From: Zonotrichia leucophrys gambelii
Lineage: Eukaryota; Chordata; Aves; Passeriformes; Passerellidae
Direction of reading: 5' to 3'
DNA length: 64,000 nucleotides
Assembly: GCF_028769735.1 (NCBI RefSeq)
Contig: NC_088175.1
Coordinates: forward strand, 2,666,001-2,730,000
The notes beneath the pieces are model-generated. The model saw only the letters and a list, made by a program, of their open reading frames with translations. It did not search any database and had not been told where the DNA came from. Shown one piece after another: positions 46,767-58,865 of this stretch. Position 1 is the first letter of the stretch. Each line of letters opens with the position of its first letter. A program made the position numbers and the translations under genes.

Positions 46767-49700
46767 AGTAATGTTTCATTCCTTCCTGAGCCCAAACATG
46801 GTGGGTATAGAGAAGATAACACTCACAAGGAATGGCTTAAGGTCTTTAACTTTACATTTGAAATCTGAAAGCAAAACTCGAGGACTTCTCTATCATGGTA
46901 AAGAAAAAAACCCAAACCAATCAGCAAAACCCACAGAAAAACAACAACCAAAAGCCATCCCAAAATTTTGTTTAAGTGAGTAGCTTCACACAAGCTCACC
47001 TTTTAGCATTTCTAAGAAGTGTGGCAAGTTACAACTGCTGCAAATGGATCCATCACAGAATAAGCCCTGGCTTGTCACAAACTTTTGCTGAACCAATAAA
47101 TGGCCAGTCTCAACACATTGTATTACAGATATTGTGCAAGTCTACCAGTAAATAGACAGCCCCAGCTTGCCTGGGTCTTACTCACCTTATTTGTCTGCCC
47201 AGAAAATGGGAAACAGCTTAATGAAATTAAGTACAGTCAGACCAGTCAGATTTCAACTCCTTTTTTTTCTGATATGTGACCTTAACTGCCTGCAATGTTG
47301 TCGAGCTCTTTTCAGTTTTTAGGTGGTGTAAAGGGCCATTAAGTGACTCATTCTGCAGAGATAAGGGAAGACAGCAAAGCCCTAGTGAGGTTTGGGGTCC
47401 TACTGGACCCTGGCTAGAAATCCCAGGATGGAGTAGGATTGCATGGGATGTTTCTCTGTGGAATGAATCACAACCAGCACCACAATGATAACTTTTTTTT
47501 TTTTTTTTTTTAATTGAAAGCATTTCTTTCAGCTTGATAAATTGGTTACTCTTTCCCATGCAAACAACTCTGATTATTCATCATGGTATTTGTGTGTTCT
47601 TAATTTCCCACAAGAGTTATATGTGGGATGGAAGTTTTCTTTTAGTATTTGATAAGACATTGTTTTAAAATGCCCATCATCCAATCAGGGAGGATAAGCC
47701 TAGTGATTGAAGTCAGCAATTATAAAATCTGTATACTGAGTACCTAAAGGTTACAAACAGTCAGATGACAAGAAAATACTGTGTGATACTAATCACTAAT
47801 CATAGCTTGCTTAAGAATGACATTTCCAGGAATCAGGATCAATCTGCCAATGATTCACTAACTGTAGAAAGAATTAAATTCCTAGCATGCATTATCTGAA
47901 GTGAGTGTTTTGATCAGTTCACTATCAAAAGCTGATTCCCATTGGCTACAGAGGAAGGAGGCAATCAAAGTCACCTCTGTTTTTCACATAACTTGTTTTT
48001 TTCAGTTAAATACTGACATTAAAAGTTTGTCATACTAAGGCAGAGCCCTGTGTTACACACAGTGAAATGCCAGCCCCACTGATTTTGGTGACAAAATTCC
48101 CATTCATTTAGCCTCATGTCAGAGGATTGATTTTTATTGACACACTGGGGAGTAATTAATTATTTACCCACCAGCCTGAGAGACCATTTCAAAAGGATTT
48201 ATTTAAGGTGCTGTTCTTTAAGAATCAGTTATCTTGAGGCATGTGATACCTCATACAGTTCTCTCTGCCTAAATACCTTCCACTCAATTAGCTCATGTTT
48301 TTATTCAGGAGAGGAGATGGATAGGTCTCTACAGCTGGCAATGCTTTCAGAGTGTGTCAGGCCAAAGGAAAGCTAATTACAGGGAGGAGAGAAAAATGTG
48401 GAAAATACTGTTTGCAGAGGGCACTGTAGAGAGGAAACTTTGTTGTGAGCAGCCCTCTCTCACATTACACATGCTGAAGCTGTACTCTACTGACCATAAG
48501 ATTAATGATGCCAAGCCAAACATTATACCCACGTCTCAAGGGTCACCAGAAAACTTATTTTTTTTTTATCATCTGTTTCTCATTTTGCTGGCCACAAAGG
48601 TATTTACTAAGGAATTAGTATATATCTAGGTTTAAGTAGATTAAAATAGAAACATGCCACTGTTTACTGGATACATTTGCTCTCATTAGTACAACTTGTT
48701 GCTGTTGGCATGAAGCAGTTTAATTACAGTGACAGCATAGTTTTCTGTGGAATCAGAGCCTGGTCCCAGTGGGGCTCCTCAGACAGATGTGAACAAGCAG
48801 TGCTGCAGTGGTGGCTGCAGAGAGAACCCAGGGCAGATCCTCTCTCACCCTTCAGACAGTCCCTCCAGGAAAGGGCAAGGACAGAGAAGTTCTTCCACTT
48901 ACATTAAACCTTTTTTATTTTTTTTCCTCTTTCCCAGATATTCTTTACTTACTTTAGTCCAACTTTTTCCATTAATGCCCACAAATATTGTATATTTATT
49001 AATAACTTAGGTGTAGGATGCATTGGTTGGTGAGGTCCTGAGAGCAGATACAGTGCCTGGGATGATGCAGGTACCAGTTCTACAAGAAATAAAGTTGCAG
49101 CTGCCAAATACTGAAGGGAAGTCTGGAGGCACCATCTCCTCTGCTGCCCATGTGGCTGCCAGAGAGGAGGACATTTTCTCAGTACTGCTCTGCCCCAGGA
49201 TCCAGATGGGTTCCAGGAAATCCTGTGATGCCTTGGAAGTTATGAAAAAGTCAATTAACAGGGTCATTTGCCTTCTGTTGCTGTGTTTTGAAATGATATT
49301 CAGCCCATTAGGGGATTTAAATTATGGTACTTAGGGATCTTTTTCTGCAATGGTGGAGGTTAGAAACTGTGCAGGATCAGGAAACTACTCTGGCAGGTGA
49401 AAAAGGTGAGAGTTTTCAAAGTGCATGGTCAAAGAACACCTCACTGGAGTCAAAACTGGTGGCCAGGCCACTTTTCTGGGATTTTGAGATGAAGTGGGAT
49501 TTGGGACATGCCCATCCTAACCAGTTTCCCTAGCCAGGAAGCTAGTGTTTTCTTGTTCTCCTTGGGGAATCCACCCCAGGACTGAAATATAAACATCTGA
49601 ACCACACGTGTGGTTGCCCAAAGCTTCCTGGGGTAGTCACCAGAGAGAGGAAGGTTTCTTCAGGGAGTCATTGAAAGACCTTGGAGATCACTTCCCCAGC

Positions 49701-50449
49701 ATCTTTTCCTGCTATAGTTTACTAAATAATACAAATCCTACATTTCAACAGGAGGATGACTCAGTTTTCTAATGGGATGGGAGGAACTGGATGATCCAAG
49801 TCCTGCCACGTCTGCCTGACAAGATAATTTCTGCATCTCTCTCTCAGCTCCACCTTGGACCAGCCACTTGCTGAAATGACACTGTTTTGAAGGGAAAGAT
49901 GCTGTCATCTCCCAACCACTTTTGTTAGGAGTGAAAATCAGCCACCTACTCCTCACCCAGCCAGCAGAGCAGTGTGGTTAAAACATTTAATAACATGAAG
50001 CTTCTGGTGAAATCTGAGGCCTCTGCTTTCTGTTCTTTCTGAGGCAAGAGCACAATTATGGAGTTGGGTGTTTTCTGAGGTGGTTTCAGGAAAGTGCCTG
50101 TCCTGCCCTCTCTCTGGGGAGGTGCCAGCAGACACAGAGTCCTGTGCTGTGCAAACACCTGGATGCAGCTCCTGCCCCAGAGAACTTCAGTGCACATCTG
50201 GCATGGGGAAACCCTCTGCTCCAGGGTGGCCCAACAGCTGTTGAAGCACTTTGGGCTGTGTGTCCATCAAAGTGCAGTAGGGGTGGGCCTGAAAAGAGGG
50301 GAAGGAAGATGTCCTGGTACAGATCAGCTCTGTGAAGCTGGGGGGCTGAAGGTGCCTCTTCTCCCATCCAAATAGCCAAAAGCAAGAAAACAGATGTTGA
50401 CAAACATATGAACTCCTGCTTGGAGTCTCAAGAGTGGGCACTGGCAGAT
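46767..50449. other. non-coding single-copy stretch
   Basis: No exon or repeat family recognised. The AT-rich part at about 47540-48070 has no visible repeats. A T19 run lies at 47493-47511. The largest frames are 110 codons (47227-47559, minus), which crosses the T run, and 105 codons (50086-50403, minus). Confidence 0.5.
47493..47511. repeat. poly-T homopolymer, 19 bp
   Basis: Nineteen consecutive T. No retrocopy body is recognised on its right in minus sense. Confidence 0.9.
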
Positions 50450-50493
50450 CTGGACTTAAAACCAGCAGTCCCTGGACTTAAAACCAGCAGCCC
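50450..50493. repeat. two-copy tandem duplication, period 22 bp
   Basis: CTGGACTTAAAACCAGCAG followed by TCC, then the same 19 bases followed by CCC: two abutting 22-bp units differing at one base. It is a recent local duplication, probably by replication slippage. Confidence 0.93.
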
Positions 50494-52682
50494 CAGAGGA
50501 CATGGGACGGAGCTTCACTTGCCTGTTCTACCCTGCTGTCTGCTTTTCTTTCTAAGTAGCTCCTCAGTGCCTGCCCCTTGGTTAGCAGCATGGAGAAGCA
50601 GTGGAGGGGAGCCAAGAGTCTGCAGTGAGGATGTGTTTGTGTGGCTGAACACACTTTCCACATATAAAAGTAATAAAGGGAAAATACTACATAAGTTCGC
50701 TTGCTGACTGTTTTGCTCCAGTGCCATGGCCCAAGAACAATCACCCAAACTCATCCATGTGTGAAAATTGTAATATTGGAAAAGGCTCCTGTGTTTGCTA
50801 TTAGTCATATTTCTTTATAACAACTTTCCTCTGTAAGTGGATACAGAAATAACTCTTCAGATTATGGCTCAGAGCAGGGAGCTGTATTTGCTTAGTGGTG
50901 TAGCTGCATTGATTGGCATCCCTCTGCTCAGGAGAAATGTTTTTAACCAGCCAGAACAACAAATACTGTTGAAAAACCTCCATGGGTTTCACTGACAGCA
51001 TTCAAATGTAAAAACAACTAGGTGTTTCAGGAGCCAAAACACGATTATTTTTAATTCACCGTGCTTAGGAATGGTTATTATTTATTGTTTGAACACAGCA
51101 GCACCTACTGGCTCCAGCCAGAAATCTGGACTTCACAACAGTAGGTGTCAAAGGGAGTAAAAAAGAGGTTTCCACCCCCCTGAGTTGTCTGAGTCTGAGC
51201 TGAGTGTTTGGGTAGAAGCAGCATGAGGGAGGAGCAGAGGGGATGGGAACTGGTCTGACTGCCCTGGCTGTGCTGGGCTGGCTGAGCAAGGAGATTTATG
51301 GAGGGTGGGAGCTGCTGGGGATGAGCTGAGCTGGAAGGAAAATGAAATCTGGAGGTGTGGCAGAAGCTGGGGAGGTGTCAGTGCCGCAGTGGCACGCTGC
51401 AGTTTGTAAGAGAGGAAGGTGAGGAGGACACAGGGGGAGAAAGGACTCAACAGCTGGCAGTAGAGTGTGGGATGATGGCATGGACAGAGGTGGCAGGAGA
51501 GAACTGAAGAGATTCAGTACAGAGATGTACTAAATTGGAGGAAAACCCCCCAGATTATCTACTTCTTTATGTTTTTTTTCTTTTTTCCATCTTCTTCTTA
51601 TTCTTTTTTTTCCTTTACCTTTTTTTTTTTTTTTCCTTTAATGGGAAGGTTTTTTCCAGAAAACCCACCTTTGGAAAAGCTAAAGCTAAACTTTTTGGCT
51701 TGGCAGTTACCAAGCTGGGATGGTTGTGCCAATGTCACATCCTGCCTGCAGGATGCAGGATACCCTGACAGCACTTTTCCCCTGCTGGCAAAAGACACTC
51801 AGTGCAAGTGGGCATTGGTGTCTCTCCTCTTTTCTCCCCATCCTCACATCCCAAATCCAGACCTCTACCTCTGCTGAACTTGGCTGCAAATCTTTCCATT
51901 CTCTGGGAAGCTGTTGTCCATTTTCTCTCCCCTTCAAGAATAACACTGAACCTTCCACAATTGTTTTGATACTCTGATTTTTTTTTCTTACAACAGAAAA
52001 TGGAAATTATCTACAAAAGTGATTTTCTTCCACAAATATTTTGTTTTCTTCCCTAAAAAGATTTTTTGCTTAGAACAACATCCTCATGGAAAACTGTGTG
52101 GCCTTAGTGGTAAAACTGCAGTGAAGAAAATGATTTTTGCAAAATTATTTCAAATATATATGGTTAGGAAGAGTTTTGTCTTGGCCAGGAACTGGAAAAA
52201 AAACATAGTTAAAGTCTATATTCAATTCCATTTTAAGATCTCTCTTCTAGAGCTGTCTCCATATAATGGCTCAGAAATGTCCGGGGAAGTTCTGTCATTT
52301 CTGGTTTCCATCTCAGACTGAAACTAAAACAAGCAAGAAGCCTCATAAAAAACCTTGTTCTTATGAAGGGTTTTCCAATTTCCTATGTTTTTATTCTCAA
52401 GAGGTTTAGATAAAACATCCAGATTTTTTTTCTTTTTTAAACAGAAGCCAGACTCTAAATCTATTGAGGTTTCCCCATCACTAATTATAGCGTGTATGTG
52501 AAATTATTTGCTGTGAAGGTGAAGGGTAGTGTGAAATTAAAATTAGATGCATCAAGAATAATGCTTTCCTGTCTTGACAAGTGTATGGGCTTGGTGCTCT
52601 GAAAGATAGTTTTTGTTTTGTCACATTATTTTCCTAAATAATCCAGAAGGATGCAACTGAAGGGGGGTTGTGGGTTTTTTAG
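50494..52682. other. non-coding stretch with pyrimidine-rich tract
   Basis: No exon or repeat family recognised. 51561-51640 is almost purely pyrimidine (T with scattered C), which accounts for the Phe-rich plus frames and Lys-rich minus frames across it. Confidence 0.5.
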
Positions 52683-52710
52683 AACAAACAAACAAACAAA
52701 CAGACAAACA
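52683..52710. repeat. (AAAC)n microsatellite, 28 bp
   Basis: About seven AAAC units with one interruption (CAGAC) at 52701-52705. Confidence 0.9.
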
Positions 52711-55700
52711 ATATTGCTTGGGGAAATTAATTTTCTGTTTCATCATTTCATTTAATTCTCCATTAATCTACTGGGAAACATACATAGTATTTTTCCTCTC
52801 TCCTCAAAGGAAAATCCCAGCTAAGGACAGGTCTTGTTATCCCACTGGAGGCAGGATTCAGCTCAAGTGATGTCGAGGGAGTGAAGGATTTGTATGAGTG
52901 AGCTGAGCTCCTTCCCTGCTGCTCTGGGCAGCAAAAGGGGTTTTGGGCAGCAGCAGCAGCCACAACACTGCTCCCAGCTGGACTGAGGGTGTTTTCCTCA
53001 CAGGCACCTGGAGCAAAGGTCTCTGCTGCTGGGAGAGGAAGAGAGAGATCTCCAGAGATGAAACACCGCGGTCCTGGCTCGACAGCAGCCTTGTTCTATT
53101 AAAAACCACATCCTGCATGTGTGGCTTGCCTGAGGCAAGGCCCAGCATCAAGGCAGCCTGTCCACCCTGAAAGCAGCTCCTTGCAAATCCAGGTGGGCAT
53201 TTGTTCCCTGGCAGCTCCATGAAAGCACAGACAACACTGCTGAGCTCCTCCTGACACCCTGATGTCACATTTCTGTGCTGAGGGCTGGGCTGGCTGGTCC
53301 CTCCACCACTGTGAGCCACATTAAACTTATTATTGTGCAACAGCACATCTTTCTCAAAGTTATAGATGATGGTTTGCTACGTTGGTGATTTTTTTTTAAC
53401 TGTGCAAAAAGTGGTTGAGTTTTTTTACTTTTTCATGCTATGAAAGCTTCCTGAATAGAAATATCTGGTGGCTATGAGTTCAAGCTAAACTGCTTCAAAT
53501 TATAAACAAGAATCTTAAAACACGGAAAAATCTTACAAATGGAAAGACTTTTCAGCTCTCATTTTTCAAAAATTGCTACTGGATGAGGTCAGGTATGTTT
53601 CCTAAAGCGTTTGACCGGCAATAAATGCAAATGAAAATTTTGCATTTTTAAAATCTGTGAATGTTACACAGAAAAAGATTCCTGGTTTTTCTATGCGTTA
53701 CCAACAAGATTATCCTCTGAAAATGGCAAAATGAATGCAGTTCCCTTTGCTCAGTCTAATAAAAACGGTAACATAAATAGACCCAAATAAATTCATGATT
53801 GTTAATTTCAGGATGGCAATTGAAAAAACACAAAGCCAAAAAACACAACCACAACCAAACCAACACACCCCCATCCCCTGTACAATCTGTGAGCTAAATT
53901 CCCCTGAAATTGCCCAACATTTGATCCCAGTGACACAAATTATTGTGAGCTTGGAATGATATCAATTACTCTCCATTACTACCCGAGGGCTTGCTGTGAT
54001 AGTGGTTAATAAGCCAAATCCTAAGGTGCCCTTTCCATTTGTGGGTAAGGTCAAAAGCAATTAAGGAATGGAGGATCTGTGGTGAAAGCTGCACAAGTGC
54101 AATATTGGTGGGGTTTTTTATTTTTTGTAAATCAAAGTCACATTGTTCAAGCAGTGCTGGGTTTGATTAGCAGATGGGCTTTTCCCAGTCCTATCCACAC
54201 TCAGAGGTCTGCGGAAAATCAGTTTTCCCTTGATTCCACCTGTGCTGTGGAGTTGTAACTCGTGGCTGTGCCCTACCAAAGGTAGTGCATATAGGGTGTA
54301 ATTAAAGCAAGCAGGTGGCAGAAAGAATCCAAATGATGTCACATCTTTTGAAAATTTGAGATATTTTATACAAGACAGATAAATCATCATATAAGTGGAC
54401 AAACTGGCATATTAAAAGCACATTTCCAGTGTCTGACTCTACCTTTAAATTCAGTTTAGCTCCATCATTGGGCCAAGGCACTCTCTGTGCATCTGAATAT
54501 AGAATCCTTCTCAATAGGATGGGACAAAATATTCTCTTATTGTGACCAGACCTTCTTGAGGTTCCTCTTGCAAACCTCACTGGTTTTTTTCCTAAAATCA
54601 GAGTAATTTTACAATTCAGCATGGATTTCAACTTCTCACTGGAGTATCCAGAGGTGGTATCTGATGGCAGCAAAGTTAACTTCCTCAGACACACTTGTCC
54701 TAAGGAAGACAGCATTATGACCGGACTTATTTCCCACAAACTCATCTTGATTGCATTAATTATGCTGCTATCTGTTAATTATTTCCTGATTTTCTCCCCT
54801 ATCAGATTTTGCGTGCAGTCAATTCCAGATGAACCAACTGAGAGTTATGCAAGGGTTTGCCAGTGACCTCTTCTTACACTGCCACAATAGCATCTCCCAG
54901 GCTATGTGATTCCTCTAATTTTCCAAGATCTATTACAAATTGAGGTCTGTGGTTCAGAAATTCGCTCCATGATTGTTCTTAGAGAGCAATGATCTGCATT
55001 ATCTTGGCCTGCAGACAAGCTTGGGGTAATAAACATGAAGTCTTTATGTATAAACTGCTCCACACGGGGCTTCCTGTGACAAACTTTGGCTATCTAAAAT
55101 CCAACATCCAGCAGAAGATTGTCAGGTGGGCTCTCCAACACCAGAGGAGAGCAGGGAGCATTTTCAGAGGTGGTTCCTGCCTTCCCAGGGGAGCAGGAGA
55201 CTCTGCAGATTCCTATCTGTTTCTAGTGATGAAAGAAAAAGTCCACTTCACTCAGAGTATATATCTGGTTCTTGAATTTTTTTGTGTTGGAGGGAGGTTG
55301 TACACAGACCTCGTTTTCCCCACTCCAGAGGATTTGGGATTTCCACCCTGTGATTGAGACATGTCCAGATCAAGACCCTTTCCGGGAGATCTCTTTCTCA
55401 GATATGTTCTCACATGTCTCACCATGTCTTGCCAGCTATCTGTAGCACTCCTTATTGGCATCAACATCTTCCAGCATTGTTTTAGTTCCTAAAGCTAGAC
55501 TTTGCTTCATCACTGTTTTTCTTTATTTCTTTTGTAAACCAAATTTGCTTAAACCCAGGGCTTTTCCGTCTGTTGAGGCTTCCGTATAGGTTTCTGGCTG
55601 GTAGCACACCCACAAGTGCCTAGACAGAAGTGTGTTTGATGGCTGTGGAGATGTCCAATTTAGAGAAATAACAGAAAATAGTCATTCTCAGCACATTTCC

Positions 55701-57059
55701 TATGAGCAGAGTATTGTTCCCCTGTAAACAAGCACATTAAGCAGGCAGCAGTGTGGTCAGACAAGGTCCCCCTTGCCCATCTCAGCCTGTTGTTGCCAGT
55801 CCCAAAGGAAGTTCTCCAGAGAAAGTGGCCTTTTGTCTCCTCCCAGAGCGGGTAGTTTGCATAATCTGGTTAAATAAAATGAATACACACAGGCACAAAG
55901 AATTGTGGGGGGAGACTATAGTATAAGTAAGGCTGAGTGGTCCATCTAATCTGACATCAAAATAATAAAATCGTTTATTTGTGTACACTGGAACAACTCC
56001 TTGGGACTGTGGCCTATTCCTGTTTCCCAACAACACTGTCATTAAAACAATGGGCACTGTAATTACTGTGATAAAAAGGCATTATTGCTTCAGTTCTTCA
56101 TCTGGCCCCTGTGCAGAAGGAAGAGGTTTTCTTTATAATCTCCCTGCAGAAGGAGCCCAGGGACCAGAAGGCTCCTTCTCCCACTGGCTCTGTCGTACAA
56201 AGGATTTCTCCACACCGGAGGCTGCAGTGTGAGGGTCTTTGTCTCCAATGAAAGGCCATAATGCAGCCCTTCTGCCAGCACTGGCCAGGAATGAAAGCAG
56301 AGCCTTTATGTACCAGCTAACTGCTGAACTGCAGACAATACTGTAAAATCTGTGCTCCTCCATTACCTCAGCTGCCTTCACGTTGCTGGAGTGCTGCTGA
56401 GCCTTGGAAAGGGGCTGCGGGCGCCAGGCTGGAGCTTCACAAAGTCCCTGTCAGGAGGAGAGCAGAAAACCTGCTTGCCCAGCACAGCCACCCTGGTGGG
56501 AATGAGGAGAGAGGGTCAGGAGGGAGATGTGATTAATACCTCCTGAACTGTTGCTCCAGCTATTTCTGCAGTTGGGCCATTTCATTCTGGCAAACTGCAC
56601 TGGAGCTCCTGCTCAGCTCAGTTTTGTGTGAAACCTGCTAGTCTGGCAGATTGCTGCCTTGCTGTAAGCTCACTGCCCAGCTCCTGTAACACCACACTCT
56701 GCAGGAAACAGCCCAGAGGTGAGCATTTTTCCACCGGCCTTCATGAAAAGCTCTTTTGAGTGAGTCCAAGAGCTCAGAGAGAATCTGTGAACACAGCCTG
56801 GAAAGCCAAGATGCCCTCTAGTTTGTGCCAGTGCCTCTCCTTGCCTTCATCAGATCTGCATTGCCTGCCACCCCTGAGGAGCCTGGGCTGCAGTCCTGTC
56901 TGGGCTTCAGAGTGCTCAAGTGATCTCTTAAATCCTTCAGGTTGCTTAAACTGGAACAGTCTGCAATTCCAGCTTCCAAAAATCCCCTGCCTTGGGCTCT
57001 GACAGAGTGAAGTACTGACCTGGCTAGGGACACAGGAACTGTTCTCCCTGGCTGCAGTG
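52711..57059. other. non-coding single-copy stretch
   Basis: No exon or repeat family recognised. Frames of 162 codons (52858-53346, minus), 147 codons (54302-54745, minus) and 122 codons (54989-55357, plus) were read; none shows a known domain or convincing splice boundaries. An A/C-rich patch (CACAACCACAACC-type) lies at 53835-53870. Confidence 0.5.
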
Positions 57060-57136
57060 AGAATCCCAGAATTGTTAAGGGTGGAAAAGACCTCTAAGAT
57101 TGAATCCAACCATTATCCAGTACCACTTTTAGCACT
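57060..57136 (-). repeat. CR1 LINE 3' end fragment
   Basis: GAATCCCAGAATTGTTAAGG, GTGGAAAAGACCTCTAAGAT, TGAATCCAACCATTATCCAG and TACCACTTTTAGCAC are the reverse complement of a CR1 subfamily 3' end (the family has GAATCATTAAGGTTGGAAAA then GACCTCTAAGATCAT). It is only about 75 bp, 5'-truncated. Confidence 0.9.
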
Positions 57137-58805
57137 GAGGACGGGCTGGCAGGAAAATCCTCCCAGGCTGTCTGATGTGAGTGACTGCAGGCTGGTGGTG
57201 GGGCAAAAGAATATCAATAAGGTGCTGAGATGACCACTGCTATTGCTAACAGCCTCTTTTAGGAAATGTTTACCCCACTGCAAGCATAACTGATGTAAAT
57301 TGGATGTGTCAGGCTGAGTAGAAGCACCTACCCCCTTCCCTGAGCTGCTCTCCCCTTGTTTGACAAGGTACAAACAGAAAGCCCATTCACATGTGAGTGG
57401 AGAGCACCAAACATTGCATCAAAAAGCAGGAGCCATCCTGTTACAATCTGCTGCTTGTCAGGATTTGACAGGGCTGTGAAATATAAATGATCTCTGCGAT
57501 AGCAACGCCTGCCTCAGCCACTGGTAAACAACTCCCCTCATTAAAGAGATGCTTTAGAAATGACAGCACCAAATTATGGTAATATTTTTGAGAAGTGCTC
57601 TTTAGCCAGAGATCCTAAAATGAGGTTTTGCCATTTGTTTGCCAAAATACCATTTCTTTGCAAGCAGAGGCAAGTGGTCTCACAATTGAAAAACTGATGC
57701 CATCAAACAGGCGTCAATTGATATAAAAATGGAGCTGTTTGGATGAATGACGAAGGACTGTGAGGGAGGAGATGAACTTTTCCTAAAGCTTCTTTTTTTT
57801 AAGAATATCCTCTGTAACCTTTTTAGCCCCACAGATTGTCTTCAGTTCAGAGTTTGTTCAATGCCTAATTCAATACCCTTAGCCATGACAGTAACTCACA
57901 GGTCCAGTCCTGCAATACCACATTGCTAATGGTTACAAATGGCTAGATCTGAAACTTGCTTGATGTGAGACTATATTCTACTGTTCAGTGCCCTCTGAAA
58001 CCTTGTTAAAGGAACAGATTCAGATGTAACCCTTGGGAAAGAGTCCTGAGTCATTCTGCTTCCCTTCTTAGCATTGGCATTTTCCTAGGAGACTTTTTGG
58101 TTAGGTTTTTGCCTTGATTTTGCTTATCCCTCATCTGGTGAGATTAGAGTCCAGGACAGAATGGCTGCAATAAAATCATTACAGATTCCACCTGCATCCT
58201 TCTCTGAGTCAGAGAGAAATTAACGGAATAATAGAGGCTGCATGTATTTCTCAAGTGAGAGATCACTGAGATCAGTCCTGTCAGAAATATCACTGGTAAG
58301 AACAAGCTATATGCAGTGACAGATAATATTTCATAAGATTTCCAAGCTTCTTTTTTGGAGGATGAAAATATTTGATCCTCTTCTCGTCAGCAGGCTCGCT
58401 CTGAGCTACTTTTATAGTAACATTCTCCACTAAAGGTTCAGTTTCTCTCATGCTGTCTGCTGCTACGCTTCAAAAAGGATCTGGGCTCCTCTTCTGCAGA
58501 GTTCTGGCTGTACCTGCCTGTGCACAGGAGCTGCACAGAGAGGAGACCCTCCACTCATCATCCTCTGTACGGGGGATCCAAAGCAGGAAACTCTTCTGTG
58601 TCTTTAATGTGGCAGTGAGAGTCATTTCTGCTGTGGACAGGTCCTGTCAGTCCTGCATGTCACATCTTCATTACATTGTTCAGCTGTACATTTTCTGAAC
58701 ATTTTTAGCACAGTTTAACCAGTTGGTTAAGTTCTTGCAGGAGCTGATTTTCTTCTCTTAATTTTCCTTTTGCCTCTCAGAATTCCACATGATGGTTATA
58801 TTGTG
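57137..58805. other. non-coding single-copy stretch
   Basis: No exon or repeat family recognised. No frame exceeds 86 codons. Confidence 0.55.
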
Positions 58806-58865
58806 TATACTCTATTTAGCTGGCTATAAACTCCATCTAGCTCTATATACTCCATATAGCTGGCT
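58806..58865. repeat. three-copy 20-bp tandem repeat
   Basis: Three abutting 20-bp units: TATACTCTATTTAGCTGGCT (58806-58825), ATAAACTCCATCTAGCTCTA (58826-58845) and TATACTCCATATAGCTGGCT (58846-58865). Outer units match at 18 of 20 positions; the middle unit is more diverged. Each unit keeps a TAGCT core (CTAGCT in the middle unit). Confidence 0.88.

Noticed and set aside
51739..51756. Short inverted repeat ATCCTGC-CT-GCAGGAT
   Set aside because: Seven-base arms with a two-base loop occur often by chance in 64 kb, and nothing around it suggests function.
51535..51877. Phe/Ser-rich plus frames resembling membrane segments
   Set aside because: They arise from the pyrimidine-rich tract at 51561-51640, with no domain or start context.
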